Part shown: positions 1-5,237 of the stretch, in pieces
Layout: each line of letters opens with the position of its first letter
How positions within the stretch are numbered: the first letter of the stretch is position 1
Source: Tessaracoccus flavescens
GTDB lineage: Bacteria; Actinomycetota; Actinomycetes; Propionibacteriales; Propionibacteriaceae
Reading direction: 5' to 3'
Length of the DNA: 7,212 bases
Assembly (NCBI GenBank): GCA_020741375.1
Contig: DYZF01000002.1
Location: 1 to 7,212, forward strand
The notes under the pieces: model-generated
The model's database searches: none
Told to the model about the DNA's origin: nothing
The model's input: only the letters and a program-made list of their open reading frames with translations
Program-made: the position numbers and the translations under genes

Positions 1-600
1 GGGGCCGGCCAGAAGCCCTTCGACGACAACTCGCGGCGTGACCAAGGATTCGGGCACGTGGATGGGGTCCGGCACCACATTGCTGCCGCCGAGGCTCATG
101 AAGTACAGGGCGACGCGGCGGTAGTACCGCGAGAACAGGTAGGGCGAGAGCAGCAACCCGTCGGGCGGATTGGCGATACGGTACTCGCCGTCGTGGAGCA
201 CCACGTCGAAATCGTGGGTGAACTCCTCGTGGGTCGCGGTGTAGCGGCCAATCTCGTCCAACTCGCCGATGCGATGGCCGGCCACCCGCGCACCCGTGTC
301 GTCGCCGTCGATGCTTCCGCGGTAGATGACCGCAGTGGTGGGTTCCCACTCGGCGGAGGCCTCGGGAGTCAGGTACTCGCGCGCCACCTGATAGCCGCCC
401 TCCGGATCTGCGAGCGCCTGGAGGTAGCCGTCGACGAGGCGCCCGGGCGACACGCCCTCCGAGGGTGGTTCGGGCGCGATGTCGATCGCCTTGGCATCGA
501 CATCGACCGGCACCTCTTCCACCGGACCGGCCACATCGATCTCTGTGCAGCCGGTGATGAAGAGCACCGCGAGCAGCGCGGCGAGAATTCGGCGGATCAC
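1..600 (-). CDS. lpqB: Lipoprotein LpqB, N-terminal part (runs off left edge)
   Basis: The first 200 residues of LpqB, the secreted lipoprotein that in mycobacteria interacts with the sensor MtrB and tunes MtrA signalling. The GTG start overlaps the mtrB stop in a GTGA arrangement (positions 600-597), and a GGGGGAGG Shine-Dalgarno lies 6 nt upstream. The protein opens with a lipoprotein signal peptide: basic MIRR, a hydrophobic core, and the lipobox ITGC with Cys18 as the predicted lipid-modified residue. Then follow the family's N-terminal segments: SPGRLVDGYLQALADPEGGY (residues 51-70), a REYLTPEASAEW block (74-85), RIANPPDGLLLS (141-152), RYYRRVALYF (158-167) and VVPDPIHVP (175-183). The family usually has close to 580 residues, with GerMN and beta-propeller-like domains after this part; those lie outside the window. 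The truncation comes from the window edge and is not a mutation. Identity is secure from sequence and from position behind mtrB. Confidence 0.95.
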   Translation of the reverse strand, partial: MIRRILAALLAVLFITGCTEIDVAGPVEEVPVDVDAKAIDIAPEPPSEGVSPGRLVDGYLQALADPEGGYQVAREYLTPEASAEWEPTTAVIYRGSIDGDDTGARVAGHRIGELDEIGRYTATHEEFTHDFDVVLHDGEYRIANPPDGLLLSPYLFSRYYRRVALYFMSLGGSNVVPDPIHVPESLVTPRVVVEGLLAGP

Positions 601-2150
601 GTGTCGCCTCCCCCAAGATCGTCGGTGGGAATCACCGGGAGCGGCGACGACGTGAGTTCGTCGTCGGGTGTTCGAGGCAGGGTGAGGCGGAACTGGGCGC
701 CGCGGCCCGAGCGGCCCCAGGCGGTCAGCCAGCCACGATGGAGCCGGGCGTCCTCCATGGAGATCGACAGCCCCAGGCCGGAACCGCCGACGATGCGGGT
801 GCGGCTGGGATCGGCTCGCCAGAAGCGATCGAACACGCGCGAGGCGTTCTCGGCTTCAAAGCCGACGCCGTGGTCGCGGACGGCCACCGCAACCGCCTCG
901 TCGTCCGAGGCGAGCGTGATCAGCACCGGGCGGCGTTCTCCGTGCTCGATCGCGTTGGTGATGAGGTTGCGCAGGATGCGCCGGATTCGGCGGTCGTCGA
1001 CGTGGGCGGTGTTGTCGTCGGTCAGCTTGTTGAAGACCAACTGAACGCCCAACTGCTCCGCCATCGAACGATTCGCCTCGATCTCGGCCGTGACCAGCGC
1101 CGCGACTTCGGTCTCCTGCAGCGACAGCACGGCGGCCCCGGCGTCGAACCGGGAGATCTCCAAGAGGTCGGCGAGCATGTCGTCGAAGCGGTCGATCTCC
1201 GTCGACATCAGCTCCACCGAGCGGGCCGACATGGGATCCAGCTTGCCGCGGGAATCGTGGATGACGTCGGCGGCCATCTTGATGGTGGTCATGGGAGTGC
1301 GCAGTTCGTGGGAGACGTCGCTCACGAAACGCTGCTGGAGCGTGGAGAGGGTTTCCAGCTCCCGGATTCGCTGCTGCAACTGGCCCGCCATCCGGTTCAT
1401 GGATTTGGCCAGCAGCGCGAGATCGTCGGTGCCGTGCACTCGGACGCGCTCGTCGAGGCGTCCCGAGGCGAGCCTGAGCGCGGCTTGGCTGGCCCGACGC
1501 ACGGGCCGGATCACCTGGCCGGTCACCAGATAGGCGATCAGCGTCAACGCGATGACCAGGACGATGCCCGCGCCGATGACGGCGCCGCGCAGCGCCCGCA
1601 GCGTCTGGAGCTCCGTGGTCATGGGGAACAGGTAGTAGACCGGGTAGCGCTCGCCCGCAGGCCCAATGAGGGACGCACCGACGGCCCAGCCCGGCTCTGG
1701 TGCGACGGCTGGGTCTGTGTAGACCACTTCCGTGGGCGTGATGAACATGCCTTGGGATTCCTCGACGCGTTCGCGCAGCGCTGCAGGCACCGACTCGGCG
1801 AGGATGCCCGCCGACACCAAGCTGGACGACGGTGCCTGAATGACGACCCGGTACTGCGATTGCTGCGCGACGGCGAGGTCGGCGAGGCGGTTGAGGGATT
1901 CGAGGACGGCGAGGCCGCGGAACTCGGGGTTGCGCAGCTGCTCCTGCATGAACGTGAAGACGCCGACCGCCTCATTCAGGGAGGAATCTCGCTTCGCCGC
2001 CACGACGCCCGCGGTGGCTTGCTGCAGCAGCACGGCGCCGGCGAGCACCATGACGAGCATGGAGAGGGACAAGGTGGAGAACAGCACCCGCAGTGGCAGG
2101 GAGCTCCACCACAGTTGCCGGATGCCGCCCCGGCTACTCCGCTGACTCAC
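597..2150 (-). CDS. mtrB: Two-component sensor histidine kinase MtrB
   Basis: Membrane histidine kinase that phosphorylates MtrA; 517 residues. Visible order: a short cytoplasmic N-terminus; transmembrane helix 1 at about residues 20-43; an extracytoplasmic sensor region at about 45-185; transmembrane helix 2 at about 188-210; a HAMP linker at about 211-265; a DHp helix with SDVSHELRTPMTT and phospho-accepting His281; then the ATPase domain with the N box RNLITNAIEHG (394-404, Asn399), G1 box DHGVGF (426-431), F box around FDRFWR (439-444) and G2 box GGSGLGLSI (455-463). All catalytic boxes are intact. The GTG start at 2150 is the only upstream candidate, since the frame closes at 2181-2183 with no other start codon. 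It lies inside mtrA (17-nt overlap). No good Shine-Dalgarno is seen there, so translation is probably coupled to mtrA. The stop overlaps the lpqB start by 4 nt. Confidence 0.97.
   Translation of the reverse strand: MSQRSSRGGIRQLWWSSLPLRVLFSTLSLSMLVMVLAGAVLLQQATAGVVAAKRDSSLNEAVGVFTFMQEQLRNPEFRGLAVLESLNRLADLAVAQQSQYRVVIQAPSSSLVSAGILAESVPAALRERVEESQGMFITPTEVVYTDPAVAPEPGWAVGASLIGPAGERYPVYYLFPMTTELQTLRALRGAVIGAGIVLVIALTLIAYLVTGQVIRPVRRASQAALRLASGRLDERVRVHGTDDLALLAKSMNRMAGQLQQRIRELETLSTLQQRFVSDVSHELRTPMTTIKMAADVIHDSRGKLDPMSARSVELMSTEIDRFDDMLADLLEISRFDAGAAVLSLQETEVAALVTAEIEANRSMAEQLGVQLVFNKLTDDNTAHVDDRRIRRILRNLITNAIEHGERRPVLITLASDDEAVAVAVRDHGVGFEAENASRVFDRFWRADPSRTRIVGGSGLGLSISMEDARLHRGWLTAWGRSGRGAQFRLTLPRTPDDELTSSPLPVIPTDDLGGGDT
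607..614 (-). promoter_or_regulatory. Shine-Dalgarno of lpqB
   Basis: Read on the minus strand this is GGGGGAGG, ending 6 nt before the GTG at 600. It sits inside the last codons of mtrB. It fixes the lpqB start at the GTG that overlaps the mtrB stop, and shows that lpqB can recruit ribosomes itself as well as through coupling. Confidence 0.75.
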
Positions 2151-2835
2151 CGGCCCGATAGCCGATCCCGCGCACGGTGATCACGATCTCGGGATGCTCC
2201 GGGTCCTTCTCAACCTTGGCGCGGAGTCGCTGGACGTGCACGTTGACGAGCCGCGTATCGGCCGCGTTGCGGTAGCCCCACACCTCGTCGAGCAGGGCTT
2301 CGCGGGTGAAGACGTGGGTGGGGCGCTTGGCGAGCGCCAGGAGGAGTTCGAACTCCAACGGGGTGAGCGAGAGCATCGTGTTGCCACGCTTGACCACGTG
2401 CGAGGAGACCGAGATCGTCAGATCACCGATGGTGAGCAGGTCTGCCCCCGCGTCGGCGCCGGTGCGGCGCAGGCGGGTTCTGATTCTGGCTAGGAGTTCC
2501 TTGGCCTTGAACGGCTTCGGGACATAGTCGTCGGCGCCGGCCTCCAAGCCCGCGACAACGTCGGCGGTGTCCGATTTCGCCGTCAACATGATGATCGGGA
2601 CGCCGGATTCGAAACGGATGTCGCGGCAGACGGAGACGCCGTCGCGTCCGGGGAGCATGAGATCTAGGAGCACGAGGTCTGGCCGCTCTGCGCGGAACTC
2701 GTCGAGCGCCGAATCGCCTGATGGGCAGTGGACAGTGTCGAAGCCTTCTTGGCGAAGGACGATCTGCAGCATTTCAGACAGCGCTGCGTCGTCGTCGACG
2801 ACCAGAATCTTGGCCTTCCCCGTACCGTCGCTCAC
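2134..2835 (-). CDS. mtrA: Response regulator MtrA (OmpR/PhoB family)
   Basis: DNA-binding response regulator partnered with MtrB; in actinobacteria MtrA controls cell-wall hydrolase, division and replication-linked genes. The product has 233 residues, close to the usual size of about 228. The receiver domain (about 8-120) shows the acidic pocket Asp14/Asp15, phospho-acceptor Asp58 in LVLLDLMLPG, Thr85 in MLTAK and Lys107 in YVPKPF. The winged-helix effector (about 132-230) has the OmpR-type signatures LTPLEFELLLALA (157-169), VFTREALLDEVWGY (175-188), RLVNVHVQRLRAKVE (195-209) and VRGIGYR (221-227). The frame stays open further upstream, but the true start is the GTG at 2835: the receiver domain begins just after it and an AGGAGG lies 5 nt before it. 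The gap to yqgE is 40 nt; the 3' end overlaps mtrB by 17 nt. No convincing promoter was seen in the gap, so transcription may enter from upstream genes or from a promoter inside yqgE. Confidence 0.97.
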   Translation of the reverse strand: MSDGTGKAKILVVDDDAALSEMLQIVLRQEGFDTVHCPSGDSALDEFRAERPDLVLLDLMLPGRDGVSVCRDIRFESGVPIIMLTAKSDTADVVAGLEAGADDYVPKPFKAKELLARIRTRLRRTGADAGADLLTIGDLTISVSSHVVKRGNTMLSLTPLEFELLLALAKRPTHVFTREALLDEVWGYRNAADTRLVNVHVQRLRAKVEKDPEHPEIVITVRGIGYRAGESAE

Positions 2836-2840
2836 CCATG

Positions 2841-2846
2841 CCTCCT
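2841..2846 (-). promoter_or_regulatory. Shine-Dalgarno of mtrA
   Basis: AGGAGG on the minus strand, 5 nt before the GTG at 2835. It decides the mtrA start against the longer open frame, which would need the gene to begin inside yqgE. An out-of-frame ATG at 2839-2837 lies between them and is ignored. Confidence 0.85.
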
Positions 2847-2857
2847 TGCGTTGCCCT

Positions 2858-2872
2858 CCATGGTAGCCATGG
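2858..2872. repeat. CCATGG repeat in the yqgE-mtrA gap
   Basis: Two copies of CCATGG separated by TAG. Each copy is self-complementary, so the pair is both a direct and an inverted repeat and could form a 6-bp stem. It lies 12 nt upstream of the mtrA Shine-Dalgarno. A regulatory role is possible but unsupported, and the match is short enough to be chance. Confidence 0.4.
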
Positions 2873-2875
2873 GTT

Positions 2876-3439
2876 TCAGTTGAGCGTGGGGTCCTCGGCC
2901 CAAGTCGACCAGCGACCTGTGCTGCCGCCCATCCTGCGCAACACTCGGCGCCAGAGGCCATCGGGGTCGCCGAATACGTCCTCGTGGCGCACCGGGGCGC
3001 GGAACCAGGAGCCGCGGATGAGCTCGCCTTCCAACTGCCCCGGCGACCATGCGGAGAGTCCGACGAACACGCGGAGCTGTTGGAATGAGGTGGCGAGCAG
3101 TTCGGGCGGGAAGCTGGCGTCGACGACTCCAATGTCGCCGGAGATCCGGTCCCAGCCAGGTGGCGGCGATTCCGGGGTGGCAGGCTCGGCCAGGGTGACC
3201 AATGCCTCGCGGTTGACGGGCCCGCCCTCCGAGAACCTGGTGGACGGCAGGTTCATCCCTTCGGACAGGTGTTGCAGGGTTTCGATGACGTCGGGATCTG
3301 GCGGCACGTTCAGGCAGACCCCGACAGTGGCTTCCGCGTGGTGCTCGATGAGGAGGATGACGGTGCGGTCGAAGTAGCCGCCGTCACCCGGCTGGGTGGC
3401 GACGAGCAACTGACCTACCGCCACCGCGCCTGCATGCAT
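2876..3439 (-). CDS. YqgE/AlgH family protein (UPF0301, DUF179)
   Basis: A 187-residue cytoplasmic protein of the YqgE/AlgH family, normal length for the family. No biochemical role is firmly established. Family features: N-terminal GQLLVATQPGDGGYFDRTVILLIEH (residues 9-33), a GVCLN strand (40-44), GGPV (72-75), GDIGVVD (101-107), the diagnostic GLSAWSPGQLEGEL motif (127-140) followed by GSW (143-145), and a C-terminal DVFGDPDGLWRRVLRRMG segment. The ATG at 3439 is the most upstream start after an in-frame stop; its Shine-Dalgarno is weak. A GTG at codon 6 is a possible alternative. It lies 64 nt after the NrtR-like gene and 40 nt before mtrA on the same strand, so all may share a transcript. 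The context gives no direct hint to function. Confidence 0.93.
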   Translation of the reverse strand: MHAGAVAVGQLLVATQPGDGGYFDRTVILLIEHHAEATVGVCLNVPPDPDVIETLQHLSEGMNLPSTRFSEGGPVNREALVTLAEPATPESPPPGWDRISGDIGVVDASFPPELLATSFQQLRVFVGLSAWSPGQLEGELIRGSWFRAPVRHEDVFGDPDGLWRRVLRRMGGSTGRWSTWAEDPTLN

Positions 3440-3503
3440 GGCATCGACTGTACCGGCGGATCACCTCGCTCGCCGCCGTCGGGCGCAATGGGTCTTCAGG
3501 GTG

Positions 3504-4154
3504 TTATCGGCGCCCGAACAGTCGTGCTGGCTTCCCGACGACGCCCGGCTGGGTGCGCCCGAGATCCGTCAGTTGGGCCTGCATGCTGCGCCGGAACGTG
3601 TCCTTCGGCAGGGCCTCCCCGGCCACCGCCTCGTGCAGCCGCTGAAGCTCCAGCAACGTGAATTCCTCCCCCAGCAGCAGACGCGGATCTGGGACGTGCG
3701 CATACTCCCGTCGCAGTTGGCCAACGGCGAGCTCGACGATGCGATCGTGATCGAAGGCCAAGCCCTGCACCGCTCGCACCGGCTCGAGCCGGATACCGTC
3801 GCGGATCAGCACGTCCAGGCGGTCGAAGGGCACCACGTCGAGGTGGGCGACCGACAACACCCAGCCACGATCGTCTCGTCCGGGCGCGTCCAACACTTCG
3901 AGTTGCAGCGGGTCGAACCCATCGACGCCCACCTTGACGCGCAACGCACGGGCCGCGGCGTCGGCGAGAGTCTCCCCCTCGTGCAGGAACGTCCCGGGCA
4001 GCTGCCAGGCGTCGTGAAGGTGTCGCCCCTCGCGCTTAATCAGCAACACCGACAGCCCCGTGTGCGGCGCCACGGTCAGCAGTGCAACGTCCACAGCAAC
4101 CGACGGCCGCGGGTAATCAGTGAGGGCCCTACCTGAGGTGTCTTCGTAGTCCAC
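3504..4154 (-). CDS. NrtR-type transcriptional regulator (degenerate Nudix domain plus winged helix)
   Basis: A 216-residue protein with an N-terminal Nudix fold (about residues 14-145) and a C-terminal winged-helix DNA-binding domain (about 155-216). It opens in family style with YPRPSVAVDVALLTV (14-28). The Nudix box region (54-77) reads PGTFLHEGETLADAAARALR then VKVGV: Glu61, Arg69 and Gly76 remain, but the REUxEE catalytic core is R-A-L-R-V-K, so the metal-binding glutamates are lost and hydrolase activity is unlikely. This is typical of NrtR repressors, which bind ADP-ribose or related NAD metabolites. The C-terminus matches the NrtR wing: FTLLELQRLHEAVAG (165-179), then DTFRRSM (185-191), and a final GKPARLF. 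The start is probably the GTG at 4154; a GTG at 4172 is also in frame and neither has a Shine-Dalgarno. The frame continues far upstream, but only as antisense to the facing gene. It is divergent from an ADP-ribosylglycohydrolase gene across 72 bp. A plain Nudix hydrolase is the alternative, made unlikely by the lost residues. Confidence 0.88.
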   Translation of the reverse strand: MDYEDTSGRALTDYPRPSVAVDVALLTVAPHTGLSVLLIKREGRHLHDAWQLPGTFLHEGETLADAAARALRVKVGVDGFDPLQLEVLDAPGRDDRGWVLSVAHLDVVPFDRLDVLIRDGIRLEPVRAVQGLAFDHDRIVELAVGQLRREYAHVPDPRLLLGEEFTLLELQRLHEAVAGEALPKDTFRRSMQAQLTDLGRTQPGVVGKPARLFGRR

Positions 4155-4184
4155 TTGACGATTGTCGCACACCTGCGCTAACTT
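4155..4184 (+). promoter_or_regulatory. Sigma-70-like promoter of the ADP-ribosylglycohydrolase gene
   Basis: A -35 element TTGACG (4155-4160) and a -10 element TAACTT (4179-4184) are separated by 18 nt. The predicted transcription start is near 4191, giving a leader of about 36 nt that carries the strong Shine-Dalgarno. The -35 starts one base beyond the divergent regulator's start codon, so the two promoters share the same short stretch. Confidence 0.6.
4161..4166 (-). promoter_or_regulatory. Possible -10 element for a leaderless regulator transcript
   Basis: GACAAT on the minus strand matches TATAAT at 4 of 6 positions and lies 6 nt before the GTG at 4154. Transcription would therefore start at the start codon, which would explain the missing Shine-Dalgarno; leaderless mRNAs are common in actinobacteria. 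No good -35 is visible. The element overlaps the spacer of the plus-strand promoter. Confidence 0.3.
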
Positions 4185-4185
4185 T

Positions 4186-4211
4186 GGATTTGAGCAGTTC
4201 TGCTCCAATCC
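4186..4211. promoter_or_regulatory. 26-bp palindrome, candidate operator for the NrtR-type regulator
   Basis: Two 12-bp arms, GGATTTGAGCAG (4186-4197) and CTGCTCCAATCC (4200-4211), flank a 2-bp TT centre. The arms are reverse complements except for one pair (T4191 against C4206). The site begins 2 bp after the -10 hexamer and covers the predicted start of transcription, the usual place for a repressor that blocks initiation. From the divergent gene's start at 4154 it lies about 32-57 bp upstream, so it could also affect that promoter. A dimeric winged-helix protein is encoded next to it. That this protein binds here is inference. The transcribed part could also form an RNA hairpin directly before the Shine-Dalgarno. 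Confidence 0.65.
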
Positions 4212-4214
4212 GGC

Positions 4215-4221
4215 AAGGAGG
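4215..4221 (+). promoter_or_regulatory. Shine-Dalgarno of the ADP-ribosylglycohydrolase gene
   Basis: AAGGAGG, 5 nt before the ATG at 4227, is a near-perfect ribosome binding site and fixes the start. It lies 3 nt after the palindrome. Confidence 0.85.
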
Positions 4222-4226
4222 TCACG

Positions 4227-5237
4227 ATGGAGCTTTCTACGACACACAAGGACCGGGCCGGCGGCGTTCTGCTTGGTCAGGCCATCGGCGACGCGCTGGG
4301 CGTTCCCTACGAGTTCGCTCCCCGAATTTTCCGCGGCGATGCGCGGATGATTGGCGGCGGCCTGGGCCCCTACGAACCGGGCGAATGGTCCGACGACACA
4401 CAGATGGCCTTGTGCGTCGCCTTGACCACCGCGCGTGGTCTCAACCTGAACACCGACGAAGGTCTCGAGATGGTGGCTCAGCGCTTCATCGACTGGCAGC
4501 AGTCTGGGGCCACCGACATCGGCAACCAGACCCGCCAGGTCCTCACGCAAGCACGGCGCACCTCCGGCCGTCGTCATGACGCGATGCTGCGGGCATCGGA
4601 GGCTCTGAGCGCCGCCGGCAAGGCGGGCAATGGTGCGCTGATGCGCACCGGCGTCGTGGGGCTCGTCGCCCTCCACTCCCCCGACGAGACGGCGCGAGCC
4701 GCCGCCCGAATCGCCTCGCTGACGCACGCCGCGGACGACTGCACCGATTCCTGTGTGCTGTGGTCGGAGGCCGTTCGCGTGGCTGTCGTCGACGGACGGC
4801 TGGATGTCAGGGCCGGGCTGGCTCTCCTCCCTGCCGAACGGCGCGAGCGCTGGGCCGGTCTCATCGATGAAGCAGAGTCCTTGGACCCGACGACGTTCCA
4901 CAAGAACGGATGGACGGTCACCGCCTTCCAAGCGGCTTGGTCGTCGATCCATGCCACCCGCCACCTTGACCGGGCGGATCACATCGAGGTGGCGCTCCAA
5001 CTGGCCATCAGCATCGGGCACGACACTGACACCGTCGCCGCCATCGCCGGGGCACTGCTCGGAGCGCGGTACGGCGTGTCCGGGATGCCGTGGGACCTCG
5101 CCCGGCGGGTACACGGCTGGCCGGGCCTACTCCCCCGCGATCTCGTCCGCCTCGCGCTTCGGACCGCTGATCAAGGCGCTGCACTTGACTCGACGGGGGC
5201 GGCGTCAGCCTTGGGCGCCACTCCGTTAATGCGCTGA
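4227..5237 (+). CDS. ADP-ribosylglycohydrolase family protein (DraG/ARH-like)
   Basis: A 336-residue soluble protein of the ADP-ribosylglycohydrolase family: binuclear Mg/Mn enzymes that release ADP-ribose from arginine residues or other acceptors, including DraG and ARH1/ARH3. Visible family motifs: AGGVLLGQAIGDALGVPYEF (residues 11-30), the first metal motif WSDDTQMAL (54-62) with Ser55, Asp56 and Asp57 in the T/S-D-D-T role, GNGALMR (134-140), the NGWTVTAFQAAW segment (227-238), and the second metal motif GHDTDTVAAIAGALLGARYG (264-283) with Asp266, Asp268 and Thr269. The metal site looks intact, so activity is expected, but the acceptor cannot be told from sequence. The start is supported by a strong Shine-Dalgarno and promoter. 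It faces an NrtR-type regulator across 72 bp with a palindrome at the promoter. Its last 22 codons, beyond the recognisable domain, overlap the convergent TPP-enzyme gene by 67 bp. No dinitrogenase reductase genes are near, so a nitrogen-fixation DraG role is not indicated. Confidence 0.93.
   Translation: MELSTTHKDRAGGVLLGQAIGDALGVPYEFAPRIFRGDARMIGGGLGPYEPGEWSDDTQMALCVALTTARGLNLNTDEGLEMVAQRFIDWQQSGATDIGNQTRQVLTQARRTSGRRHDAMLRASEALSAAGKAGNGALMRTGVVGLVALHSPDETARAAARIASLTHAADDCTDSCVLWSEAVRVAVVDGRLDVRAGLALLPAERRERWAGLIDEAESLDPTTFHKNGWTVTAFQAAWSSIHATRHLDRADHIEVALQLAISIGHDTDTVAAIAGALLGARYGVSGMPWDLARRVHGWPGLLPRDLVRLALRTADQGAALDSTGAASALGATPLMR

Noticed and set aside
58..1044. Plus-strand open frame of 328 codons opposite lpqB and the mtrB 3' end
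   Set aside because: It lies antisense to two recognised genes, has no family motifs and is explained by GC-rich codon bias.
738..2180. Long plus-strand open frame of 480 codons opposite mtrB
   Set aside because: It is fully antisense to a clear histidine kinase with all catalytic boxes. Its translation is rich in Arg, Gly, Asp and His without domain motifs, as expected for the antisense of a high-GC gene.
2836..3132. Upstream extension of mtrA to 332 residues
   Set aside because: The extra residues are a frame-shifted reading of yqgE. The receiver domain and an AGGAGG place the start at 2835.
3440..3503. GGCGG/CCGCC pairing in the gap between the regulator and yqgE, considered as a terminator
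   Set aside because: A 5-bp stem with a loop of more than ten bases and no T-tract is not a credible intrinsic terminator.
4155..5114. Upstream extension of the NrtR-type regulator frame to 536 residues
   Set aside because: The extension is antisense to the ADP-ribosylglycohydrolase gene and crosses its promoter. The conserved regulator sequence begins only after the GTG at 4154.
4227..5237. Naming the glycohydrolase DraG of the nitrogenase control system
   Set aside because: Family membership is clear, but no draT or nitrogen-fixation gene is in the window and many ADP-ribosylglycohydrolases have other substrates.
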